A stretch of 6,371 nt of DNA from Candidatus Brocadiaceae bacterium (GCA_003567495.1 PWZK01000161.1:1-6371); one strand, 5' to 3'; counted from the first letter of the stretch, positions 1-6,157 are shown. Notes: generated from the sequence alone by a model not told the origin. Translations and numbers: made by a program.

Positions 1-36
1 AGTCACCTCAAAAGTTTCAAATCCATCTTTAGCCAT
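1..36 (-). CDS. 5' end of an unidentified gene, cut by the window edge
   Basis: Reading the minus strand from 36, an ATG opens a frame that stays open for 12 codons to the window edge (MAKDGFETFEVT). A G-run at about 44-49 lies 7 bases before the ATG and could act as a ribosome binding site. A sigma70-like promoter (111-139) points at it, which would give a leader of about 70 bases. That leader contains a weak TTCAGC/GCTGAA hairpin (61-66 with 79-84). Twelve residues are too few to name a family, so the product is unknown. The call rests only on the agreement of start codon, G-rich site and promoter. Confidence 0.45.
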   Translation of the reverse strand, partial: MAKDGFETFEVT

Positions 37-110
37 TCAAAAACCCCCCATGTTTAAGGTTTCAGCTCGCCGCTGATTGCTGAACAGTAGCCCTAAAGCC
101 ACCGTAACGA

Positions 111-139
111 ATGATAACAAATTAGCTCTTATCTTTCAA
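111..139 (-). promoter_or_regulatory. sigma70-like promoter for the left-edge gene
   Basis: On the minus strand, TTGAAA (139-134) and TATCAT (116-111) are separated by exactly 17 bases. Each hexamer matches 5 of 6 positions of the TTGACA/TATAAT consensus. The predicted transcript would start near 104 and reach the ATG at 36. The site lies just outside the inverted-repeat element at 153-396, so that element sits immediately upstream of it. Confidence 0.5.
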
Positions 140-152
140 GTCACAAAGTCAG

Positions 153-396
153 CCCGCATATTTCACGCGTTTCCAGTGGTGTAGATGCGAAGAAATCGAG
201 CGCAGCTGTATTAGTATACTGCAAGTGAAGATTTCTGAAGCAGATGCGCCACTGGGGACGCGCCCGAAGGGTAAACCGTCTTTTACGGAGCTCAGGTACA
301 CACTGTAAAATCCGAGACACCCTAAAAACACTATTTAACATATCTATTATCAATCCTTTATATTAACTACTGTCGTTGGTTTATGAAATATGCGGG
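153..396. mobile_element. MITE-like element with 13-bp terminal inverted repeats
   Basis: The two ends are perfect inverted copies: CCCGCATATTTCA at 153-165 and TGAAATATGCGGG at 384-396. The bases outside both ends are the same direct repeat, TCAG (149-152 and 397-400), as expected for a 4-bp target duplication. The 244-bp interior has no convincing gene; its short minus-strand frames have no ribosome site or recognisable domain. It contains a long imperfect hairpin (166-262). The right TCAG includes the glyA stop codon (TGA on the minus strand), so the insertion would not have altered GlyA. Four-base duplications and ends starting with CC would fit mobilisation by a DDE transposase, for example of the IS1380 type, but that assignment is inference. 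No transposase is present in the window. Confidence 0.55.
166..262 (+). repeat. long imperfect hairpin inside the element
   Basis: Positions 166-183 pair with 262-245 over 18 consecutive pairs, four of them G-U wobbles (171-257, 172-256, 180-248, 182-246). Inside this, 191-197 (AGAAATC) pairs perfectly with 230-236, then 205-206 with 221-222 and 208-211 with 216-219, closing on a TAGT loop. The whole is one long rod broken by internal loops. The wobbles pair only in a plus-strand RNA, since the minus transcript would have A-C mismatches there. It begins directly after the left terminal repeat. Confidence 0.55.
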
Positions 397-1662
397 TCAG
401 CAGCAATGCACCGGGAACTCATCGCAGAGTCCTTTAACCTTACTGCGGAGCGAGCCTGCTGTCTCTTCCGGGTCTTTAGACATCAATATCTCGACAATCC
501 AGTCCGCAATCTGAACGGCCGCCTTCTCCTTCATCCCGCGGGAAGTGATGGCTGGTGTTCCAATGCGTATCCCGCCGGCTTCAGCCGGGCTGCGCTTATC
601 AAAAGGTATGACATTTTTGTTCACTGTAATATTTGCTGCTGCCAGCCATTCGGTGGCCTCTCTGCCACTGAACCCGTTGCCGGAAAGGTCCAGCAGCATA
701 AGGTGATTATCCGTGCCGCCACTTACGACCCGCAAGCCCCGCTCGATAAAATGTCTTGCCATTGCATCGGCATTGGCAAGCACCTGGACCTGGTAATCGG
801 CAAAAGCAGGGCTCATGGCCTCTTTAAACGCAACCGCTTTCGCGGCTATAACGTGCATGAGCGGGCCGCCCTGAATGCCGGGAAATACGGCCGCATCTAT
901 AGATTCGGCGTATTTGCGGCGGGCAAGAATGAATCCGCTGCGGGGGCCCCTCAAAGTTTTGTGAGTGGTGGATGCTATAAAGTCAGCGTAGGGAACCGGA
1001 TCCGGGTGAAGCCCGGCCGCTATCAAACCGGCGATGTGCGCCATATCGACCATAAGGTAGGCTCCGACCTGATCTGCGATGTCGCGAAAATGCCCGAAAT
1101 CGATTTTCCTGCTGTATGCGCTCGCTCCGGCAATAATAATATCAGGATTCTCCTGTTCGGCCAGCCGGCGCACCTGACGGTAATCGAGAAACCCGGTCTG
1201 CTCATCGACCCCGTAACTCACGGCCTGGTAGAGATCACCACTGAAATTTCGCTTATGTCCATGAGTCAAATGACCGCCGTGCGAGAGCGACATCCCCAGC
1301 ACTTTTCCACCGGGACGTATCGCAGCCATGAGTATCGCCATATTAGCCTGCGACCCTGCATGCGGCTGCACGTTTGCATATTCAGCGCCAAAAAGTTTGC
1401 AAGCACGCGCGATGGCCAATTTTTCGACCTCGTCCACCCACTCGCAACCTCCGTACCAGCGTCTGCCCGGATAACCCTCGGCGTATTTATCCGTCAACAC
1501 GGAACCGCAGCTTTCGCGAACGGCGAAACTCGAATAATTCTCCGAAGCTATCAACTCTACGTTCTCGTTTTGCCTCCTTATCTCCGATTCGACCGCCCCG
1601 TATATCTCGGGGTCGGCTTCGGCCAGATGGGAAACCGGTGGTTCAAAAGTTGTATTCTTCAT
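397..1662 (-). CDS. glyA: serine hydroxymethyltransferase
   Basis: This PLP enzyme converts serine and tetrahydrofolate to glycine and 5,10-methylene-tetrahydrofolate in the cytoplasm, and is the main source of one-carbon units for purine, thymidylate and methionine synthesis. The 421 residues match the usual bacterial length. Visible signatures include ELIASEN (36-42), the GYPGRRWYGGCE segment (63-74), NVQPHAGSQAN (97-107), VDMAHIAGL with Asp206 and His209 that contact PLP, the Schiff-base Lys235 in STTHKTLRGPRSG, and GIRIGTPAITSRG (364-376) with the substrate-binding Arg366. The start gives the expected N-terminus. No Shine-Dalgarno is visible upstream; the sequence before the ATG is AT-rich. 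The C-terminus ends in Cys-Cys directly before the TGA, which abuts the inverted-repeat element. The gene stands alone, divergent from the metallohydrolase operon. The plus strand across it is also open for 429 codons, which is an antisense shadow. Confidence 0.97.
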   Translation of the reverse strand: MKNTTFEPPVSHLAEADPEIYGAVESEIRRQNENVELIASENYSSFAVRESCGSVLTDKYAEGYPGRRWYGGCEWVDEVEKLAIARACKLFGAEYANVQPHAGSQANMAILMAAIRPGGKVLGMSLSHGGHLTHGHKRNFSGDLYQAVSYGVDEQTGFLDYRQVRRLAEQENPDIIIAGASAYSRKIDFGHFRDIADQVGAYLMVDMAHIAGLIAAGLHPDPVPYADFIASTTHKTLRGPRSGFILARRKYAESIDAAVFPGIQGGPLMHVIAAKAVAFKEAMSPAFADYQVQVLANADAMARHFIERGLRVVSGGTDNHLMLLDLSGNGFSGREATEWLAAANITVNKNVIPFDKRSPAEAGGIRIGTPAITSRGMKEKAAVQIADWIVEILMSKDPEETAGSLRSKVKGLCDEFPVHCC

Positions 1663-1715
1663 TAAATTTTCTGAAATTAAGTTAAGTTCGGCCAGAAAAA
1701 AAGATTTTCCTTCCT

Positions 1716-1744
1716 ATCTTATCAAAAGATTCGTCTTAAAACAA
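1716..1744 (-). promoter_or_regulatory. weak candidate promoter for glyA
   Basis: On the minus strand, TTGTTT (1744-1739) is followed after 17 bases by TAAGAT (1721-1716). These match 3 and 4 of 6 consensus positions. The predicted leader to the glyA ATG would be about 50 bases. The spacing is right but the hexamers are weak in an AT-rich background, so this is only the best candidate seen. Confidence 0.22.
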
Positions 1745-1749
1745 TTGTA

Positions 1750-1778
1750 TTGCATTTCCCCGGGTTATATGCTAATAT
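1750..1778 (+). promoter_or_regulatory. candidate extended -10 promoter for the metallohydrolase-uvrB operon
   Basis: TTGCAT (1750-1755), a 17-base spacer and TAATAT (1773-1778) are preceded by TG at 1770-1771, the extended -10 arrangement. The hexamers are individually weak. A transcript from here would carry a leader of about 160 bases before the ATG at 1946, long enough for the foldable segment at 1805-1891. No better plus-strand candidate was found in the divergent region. Confidence 0.3.
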
Positions 1779-1804
1779 AAAAACAAAGTTGGTTTAGAAT
1801 CAGG

Positions 1805-1891
1805 CGTTGGTAAATCCTCAGCGAACCCCGTATCGTCGTTGAAAGAAGAAGAACCACAGATGAATACTTATTACTGTGACCAACGTGGTTC
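1805..1891 (+). other. foldable leader upstream of the metallohydrolase gene
   Basis: Three helices can form together as a three-way junction. CGTTGGT (1805-1811) pairs with ACCAACG (1879-1885). TCAGCGA (1818-1824) pairs with TCGTTGA (1836-1842) with one wobble. CACAG (1855-1859) pairs with CTGTG (1874-1878) and would stack on the first helix. A competing helix, GAACCAC (1851-1857) with GTGGTTC (1885-1891), would break the first and third. This could be a regulatory leader, but no known riboswitch class was recognised and stems this short can arise by chance. Confidence 0.25.
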
Positions 1892-1945
1892 ACTGAATAT
1901 ATACAGGCGTTGTAATTTCGCAAGTCCTCGGAGAACATATACCAC

Positions 1946-3145
1946 ATGTCGTCACCAGCGAAAAAAATGAAAATACCAAGAGCTATCATTTTAGTTTTTT
2001 TTATTATTCTGCTGTCAGCCCCGGCGCAGAACAGCTCCGCTCGCACCCGCGCTCCCTACCGAATCAAGACACCGGATTGCATTATAAAAACGAACGTGGA
2101 TGAGAGTTTTGCCCGACTGGTGGCCCGGCGCATGAACTCCATATATCGTGAGTATGAAAAGCATTTCAGCGATTACGAACTTCGACCACATGAACGGCCG
2201 GTAATAAAAATATTTAAAGAAAGAGGGCGTTACGAATCGGTTGCTCCGACATCGCTGAGCGGCACCGGGGGCGGATTTGTTGCAGGTTCAAACCAGATAC
2301 TGGCTTTCAAAGAAAACAGGACCCGAGAAGAAGTCCTTAGCACCCTTTACCACGAAGGATTTCATCAGTTTCTCTACAACAGGGTCAGCAGAAAAGTGCC
2401 GATATGGCTTAACGAGGGGCTGGCAGAATATTTTGCGGAAGCAACTTGGGACGGAGACGCATTTATCATGGGACAAAAACCTGTGCAGCGCATCCATGCC
2501 CTGCAGGACGCCGCGCGCTCCGGCACACTGATGCCGATGCAGAAGCTGCTTTCAATGAAAGAGGGTGAATGGGCGGCCAACGTCCAGTCCGGCTCCAGGC
2601 TCGCACGCCTCCAGTACAACCAGGCCTGGTCGATAATTCACTTTCTTCTCCATGCAAACGACGGACGGTATGCGGACAGACTTGACGGTTATCTGAAGTC
2701 GCGGGTCAGGTGGGAAAACCCCGCCCGAGCATTTAGAAGCAACTTCGGACGTGATATCCGCGCCATGCAAAGCGCATGGAAGGATTATATCATGGAACTC
2801 GAACCGGATCCCATATCAAGATGCCGGCATAACATGAAAACACTTATGTCCCGGGCCGCAGGACTGCGTACAGATCCGCGGGACCTGGCAGGCATAAAAG
2901 ATATTCTCTCGCAACTGTCTGAAAGCGGGGTTTACCGGCACTACGCGAATAACTGCTGCGACACCTCTTATATACTACAGAACACGGAGCAGGGCGACAT
3001 GCCGGAACTTTTCTGCATGAAACACCCGGGAATCGTCATCAGAGCATATATGGTTCGAGATGGTGGCGGATGGAAAACCGAAACAGAAATCATGGCCGAA
3101 AATACTCTGCCGGAAGACCTGCTCAGAACACTTGTGCGGGAATAG
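1946..3145 (+). CDS. secreted HExxH zinc metallohydrolase, DUF1570 / peptidase MA-like
   Basis: This is a 399-residue exported protein. The N-terminus has basic residues followed by a hydrophobic stretch (about 13-27) and small residues through SAPA, a typical signal peptide, so it probably acts in the periplasm or envelope. The zinc motif HEGFH (136-140) provides two His ligands and catalytic Glu137. It is followed by WLNEGLAEYFAE (154-165), whose Glu157 is the likely third ligand of a gluzincin. The spacing and the EGLAEYF signature fit the DUF1570/peptidase MA-like group. The C-terminal part (about 285-399) is unassigned and contains Cys293, Cys337, Cys338 and Cys357. Substrate unknown. 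The ATG at 1946 is preceded by GGAG (1930-1933) at a longish 12 bases. A second in-frame ATG at 1967 would give a cleaner signal peptide (MKIPRAIILVFF) but lacks a ribosome site. It is the first gene of a likely operon with the HhH gene and uvrB. Confidence 0.82.
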   Translation: MSSPAKKMKIPRAIILVFFIILLSAPAQNSSARTRAPYRIKTPDCIIKTNVDESFARLVARRMNSIYREYEKHFSDYELRPHERPVIKIFKERGRYESVAPTSLSGTGGGFVAGSNQILAFKENRTREEVLSTLYHEGFHQFLYNRVSRKVPIWLNEGLAEYFAEATWDGDAFIMGQKPVQRIHALQDAARSGTLMPMQKLLSMKEGEWAANVQSGSRLARLQYNQAWSIIHFLLHANDGRYADRLDGYLKSRVRWENPARAFRSNFGRDIRAMQSAWKDYIMELEPDPISRCRHNMKTLMSRAAGLRTDPRDLAGIKDILSQLSESGVYRHYANNCCDTSYILQNTEQGDMPELFCMKHPGIVIRAYMVRDGGGWKTETEIMAENTLPEDLLRTLVRE

Positions 3146-3162
3146 CCCGCATATTTCACGAA
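3146..3162 (+). repeat. solo copy of the element's terminal repeat motif
   Basis: CCCGCATATTTCA (3146-3158) is identical to the left terminal repeat of the element at 153-396. Including neighbouring bases, 3144-3160 matches 151-167 over 17 bases (AGCCCGCATATTTCACG). It begins immediately after the TAG stop of the metallohydrolase gene and fills most of the 21-bp gap before the next ATG, where a ribosome binding site would be expected. No inverted partner lies nearby. Confidence 0.6.
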
Positions 3163-3166
3163 TACT

Positions 3167-3541
3167 ATGGATACTTTACCGACAAGATGGTTTGAGCTTT
3201 CCCGACGCGAGCTGAAAGCGCTCACGTGCACGGCCTTTGTTATCCTGGCCGGGCTGGGCGGCATCGGCACATGGAACAGGGCCGTTTATACGGAAGAGTT
3301 TAGCATCTATAACGCGTCCGACTCGCTTTCCGTGCCGACCCGGATAGATATAAACACCGCCCCGCCGTACGAACTGCGTTTTCTGCCGGGCATCGGGCAG
3401 GCGCGTGCAGAGGCCATAATAGAGTACAGAACCGTCAACGGGGCATTTGCCGACATCGACGAGCTGGAGAAGATAAGCGGCATAGGTCCCGCCACGCTCA
3501 AACGCATCAGACCGCTCGCCACCTGTTCGGCGCCAGATTAA
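3167..3541 (+). CDS. membrane-anchored ComEA-like helix-hairpin-helix DNA-binding protein
   Basis: The protein has 124 residues. A short N-terminus rich in Arg (MDTLPTRWFELSRRELK) precedes one hydrophobic segment (about 19-35), then a linker, then a compact domain (58-118). That domain opens with RIDINTAPPYEL (59-70) and carries two helix-hairpin-helix motifs with turns PGIG (74-77) and SGIG (104-107). This is the ComEA/competence-type tandem HhH, which binds DNA non-specifically through the backbone. Topology suggests an inner-membrane anchor with the HhH outside, as in ComEA, which receives DNA during transformation; whether this protein does that is unproven, and no other com gene is visible. 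No Shine-Dalgarno precedes the ATG; the gap carries the repeat motif instead. It ends 3 bp before uvrB, so the two are probably translated from one mRNA. Confidence 0.85.
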   Translation: MDTLPTRWFELSRRELKALTCTAFVILAGLGGIGTWNRAVYTEEFSIYNASDSLSVPTRIDINTAPPYELRFLPGIGQARAEAIIEYRTVNGAFADIDELEKISGIGPATLKRIRPLATCSAPD

Positions 3542-3544
3542 AAG

Positions 3545-5527
3545 ATGTCTGATTTCAAACTACATTCCCGTTATTCGCCGGCAGGCGATCAGCCAAAAGC
3601 TATTCGCGCCCTTACCCGAGGATTCAATTCGGGGGAAAAATACCAGACATTGCTCGGGGCGACCGGCACAGGCAAAACATTTACGATGGCACATGTCATC
3701 CGCAACCTTGAGCGCCCTACGCTTATAATGAGCCATAATAAGACACTCGCGGCTCAGCTTTACAGCGAATTCAAGTTGTATTTTCCCGAAAATGCCGTCG
3801 GATATTTCGTAAGTTATTACGATTATTATCAGCCCGAAGCTTATGTTCCCAGCCGTGATTTGTTCATAGAAAAAGACGCTTCAATAAACCAGGATATTGA
3901 CCGGCTACGTCTGGCTGCCACAACACGACTCCTTGAACGGGAAGATGTGATAGTGATCGCAAGCATCTCGTGTATCTACGGCATAGGCTCGCCCGAAGCT
4001 TACCGGCGGATGTACGCACTCGCACGGGTGGACGATGAAATGAGCAGGGATGCCCTGCTCGAGAGGCTGGTCGAGCTGCAATATGTGCGAAGCGACGCCG
4101 GCCTGCGCAGAGGGGCTTTCAGAGCGCGCGGGGATGTTGTGGAGGTGCACCCGGCTTACGAAGAGATAGCCTTACGCATCGAGTTTTTTGGCGAGGTCAT
4201 AGACCGGATCAGCCTCATCGATCCGCTGACCGGCCGGAGGCTCGAATCGCTTGAAGAAACCACAATCTATCCGGCTAACCATTTTGTCACACCGCCGGAG
4301 CGTATGGACGGCGTTTTGAAAAATATCGAAAGTGAACTGGAACGGAGGCTGGCGGAACTGCGAGGCAAGGGAAAACTCGCCGAAGCACAAAGGCTCGAGG
4401 CCAGAACCCGTTATGATATAGAATTGCTGGCGGATATGGGTTTCTGTCCGGGAGTGGAAAACTATGCGCGACACCTGAGCGGCCGCAAACCCGGAGAGCG
4501 TCCCGCCTGTCTGCTGGACTATTTTTCGGACGATTTTTTATGTATAGTAGATGAATCGCATCAGAGTATACCGCAGATACGCGCAATGTACCACGGCGAC
4601 CGTTCGAGAAAACAAACGCTGGTGGATTACGGGTTCCGGCTTCCATCGGCAATGGATAACCGGCCGCTTACCTTCGGCGAATGGGAAAGTATGATCGATA
4701 AAACGCTGTTTGTCTCGGCGACACCCGCGGATTATGAGATCGAGAAAAGCAACGGAAAAGTTGTCGAGCAGATAATCCGACCGACCGGGCTGGTAGATCC
4801 AAAAACAGAAGTCTCACCGGCCGGCGGACAGGTGCAGGACGCTATACGGCGAATAGCCGCCCAGGTAAAAAAAGGCGAGCGCACACTGGTCACAACGCTG
4901 ACCAAACGCCTTGCGGAAGACCTGAGCGGATACCTCGAAAAAGAGGATATCAAATGCTCTTATCTCCACAGCGAGGTCGATACGATCGAACGGGTTAAAA
5001 TATTAAACGACCTGCGCGGCGGCACATACAACGTTGTGGTTGGCGTTAATCTGTTGAGAGAAGGGCTGGATTTGCCCGAGGTATCGCTGGTGTTGATACT
5101 CGATGCTGACAGGGAAGGTTTTTTGCGTTCCGCCACTTCGCTCATCCAGACTATAGGCCGCTGCGCAAGAAATGTCAATGCAAAAGTTGTGCTTTATGCC
5201 GACGTGATGACCGATTCTATACGCCATGCGATAAAAGAAACCGAACGCAGGCGAAGCATACAGATAGAACATAACCGCGAACACGGCATAACGCCACGAA
5301 CCATCGAAAAAGAAATCGGCAAGGGGCTGGACTACGAAATAGCGGCCTGGCAGCGCAGGGTGGAAACGCCGGTGGCCGCCGAGCCCGAAGCGGATTACGT
5401 AACGGCAGAAAGGAAAGAACAGTTAAAAGAGGAGATGAACGAAGCGGCCGAAAAACTGAACTTTGAGAAAGCAGCTGCGCTACGCGACAGAATAAAAGCA
5501 TTGGAAGCAAATCCGCACGTACCGTAA
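3545..5527 (+). CDS. uvrB: excinuclease ABC subunit B
   Basis: UvrB is the damage-verifying subunit of bacterial nucleotide excision repair. UvrA loads it onto DNA, it checks the lesion with a beta-hairpin and limited helicase activity, then recruits UvrC to make both incisions. The 660 residues are a normal full length. Features in order: SPAGDQPKAI (11-20), Walker A GATGTGKT (38-45), the Tyr-rich beta-hairpin YYDYYQPEAYVP (91-102), the UvrA-contacting domain (about 155-245), DESH (336-339, Walker B), SATPADYE (391-398), GVNLLREGLDLPEV (500-513), the arginine-finger motif QTIGRCARN (535-543) and a C-terminal UVR motif (about 620-655) that binds UvrC. Cys540 occupies a position usually filled by Ala in the common QTIGRAARN form. 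The start gives the canonical N-terminus. No clear ribosome site is seen, and it begins 3 bases after the preceding stop, which suggests translational coupling. Confidence 0.98.
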   Translation: MSDFKLHSRYSPAGDQPKAIRALTRGFNSGEKYQTLLGATGTGKTFTMAHVIRNLERPTLIMSHNKTLAAQLYSEFKLYFPENAVGYFVSYYDYYQPEAYVPSRDLFIEKDASINQDIDRLRLAATTRLLEREDVIVIASISCIYGIGSPEAYRRMYALARVDDEMSRDALLERLVELQYVRSDAGLRRGAFRARGDVVEVHPAYEEIALRIEFFGEVIDRISLIDPLTGRRLESLEETTIYPANHFVTPPERMDGVLKNIESELERRLAELRGKGKLAEAQRLEARTRYDIELLADMGFCPGVENYARHLSGRKPGERPACLLDYFSDDFLCIVDESHQSIPQIRAMYHGDRSRKQTLVDYGFRLPSAMDNRPLTFGEWESMIDKTLFVSATPADYEIEKSNGKVVEQIIRPTGLVDPKTEVSPAGGQVQDAIRRIAAQVKKGERTLVTTLTKRLAEDLSGYLEKEDIKCSYLHSEVDTIERVKILNDLRGGTYNVVVGVNLLREGLDLPEVSLVLILDADREGFLRSATSLIQTIGRCARNVNAKVVLYADVMTDSIRHAIKETERRRSIQIEHNREHGITPRTIEKEIGKGLDYEIAAWQRRVETPVAAEPEADYVTAERKEQLKEEMNEAAEKLNFEKAAALRDRIKALEANPHVP

Positions 5528-5532
5528 ATTCT

Positions 5533-5557
5533 CGTTTCTGATTGAAATGTCAGAACG
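5533..5557. terminator. hairpin between convergent genes, possible weak terminator
   Basis: In the 49-bp gap between the uvrB stop (5527) and the stop of the minus-strand small gene (5577), CGTTTCTGA (5533-5541) pairs with TCAGAACG (5550-5557), leaving one bulged T and an 8-base loop. The position suits a bidirectional terminator. No run of T follows on either strand, so intrinsic termination would be weak. Confidence 0.3.
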
Positions 5558-5576
5558 TGATCAAAGTGTCTTTAAT

Positions 5577-5804
5577 TCAATGCCCGATATCCAGTCTGTA
5601 CTCCGCCGACATGCCCAGCTCTTCAAGCTCATCCGTTTCGTCAAAATCCGGCACTTCTTCACCGCCTTCAAAAAAACTTTCTCGCAAACTGCTCCCCGGA
5701 GAAATAATCATTTCCCTGTGCCGCCGTTTGATCAACTCGAGCCGCCACCTTCTGACATCCTCCGCAGTCCACTTTTCCTTTTCATCATTCATTCCTTTAG
5801 TCAT
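5577..5804 (-). CDS. small charged hypothetical protein, 75 residues
   Basis: Product not recognised. The frame is open further upstream to an ATG at 6059, but the start at 5804 is preferred. AGGAG (5818-5814 on the minus strand) stands 9 bases before this ATG, the clearest ribosome site in the window, whereas the ATG at 6059 has none and its extra 85 residues look unlike a normal protein. The 75-residue protein has two halves: a strongly basic amphipathic part (about 8-33, with repeated Arg, Lys and Trp12/Trp20) and an acidic tail (45-62, rich in Glu and Asp). There is no signal peptide or membrane segment. Such a charge split is common in small nucleic-acid or protein-binding factors, but no function is claimed. 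It converges on uvrB. Confidence 0.6.
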   Translation of the reverse strand: MTKGMNDEKEKWTAEDVRRWRLELIKRRHREMIISPGSSLRESFFEGGEEVPDFDETDELEELGMSAEYRLDIGH

Positions 5805-6116
5805 TTTTTTTGTCTCCTGGTTGAGTTTTCGATTAACAAACAAATCCTTTTTTATGCCTCCCGGCAAGTTGTAAAGCATACGGTAAATATTCATTGAATT
5901 ACGTCGTGATAAAATAACAATATGAAAAAGCCGGATTAGGCCACTGAACACTTTCGGCATTTGCTGGGAAAACGGGCAGAAATAATAACTAATTTCCGCC
6001 GCCTTGTCAAATATACGCGGATTAAAAATCTCCACTGCATAAACATTCGTGTATTTCATGGCTCGGATTGTTCAAAGATTCACATGATAAAGACAAATAT
6101 CCAGTGACGAAGGAAC
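5805..6116. other. AT-rich non-coding stretch upstream of the small gene
   Basis: This stretch is AT-rich. It contains the unlikely upstream extension of the small gene's frame (to 6059, minus) but no other plausible gene. It presumably carries the small gene's promoter. The best match found, TTTACA followed after 15 bases by TAAAAA at about 5876-5850 on the minus strand, has poor spacing and is not called. Confidence 0.4.
5814..5818 (-). promoter_or_regulatory. Shine-Dalgarno that fixes the start of the small gene
   Basis: AGGAG on the minus strand lies 9 bases upstream of the ATG at 5804, separated by an A-rich spacer. It is the main reason for choosing the 75-residue product over the 160-residue alternative starting at 6059. 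Confidence 0.6.
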
Positions 6117-6152
6117 TAATTCTTTTTCAAGACTTCGCTTGAAAAAGAATTA
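6117..6152. repeat. perfect 15-bp inverted repeat
   Basis: TAATTCTTTTTCAAG (6117-6131) and CTTGAAAAAGAATTA (6138-6152) are exact reverse complements around a 6-base loop (ACTTCG). The stem is AT-rich and no T-run follows on either strand, so it does not look like a normal intrinsic terminator. It directly borders the tandem-repeat tract that begins at 6158. A role as an element end, a protein-binding palindrome or a repeat boundary is possible. Confidence 0.75.
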
Positions 6153-6157
6153 ATAAA

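Noticed and set aside
141..353. Minus-strand open frames of 60-70 codons inside the inverted-repeat element
   Set aside because: They overlap each other in different frames, run through the hairpin and terminal repeat, and lack ribosome sites or recognisable sequence.
376..1665. A 429-codon open frame on the plus strand
   Set aside because: It is entirely antisense to glyA, whose catalytic motifs are intact. The translation has no domain logic and the start has no ribosome site.
1694..1721. Minus-strand AAGAT/ATCTT hairpin followed by seven T, upstream of glyA
   Set aside because: The stem is only 5 bp and AT-rich with a 10-base loop, too weak to call an attenuator.
1801..1912. Direct repeat CAGGCGTTG at 1801-1809 and 1904-1912
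   Set aside because: Nine bases in only two copies, with no extended similarity; probably chance.
5577..6059. A 160-residue version of the small minus-strand gene
   Set aside because: The ATG at 6059 has no ribosome site, and the extra 85 residues are AT-rich and unlike a folded protein. The internal ATG at 5804 has a strong AGGAG.
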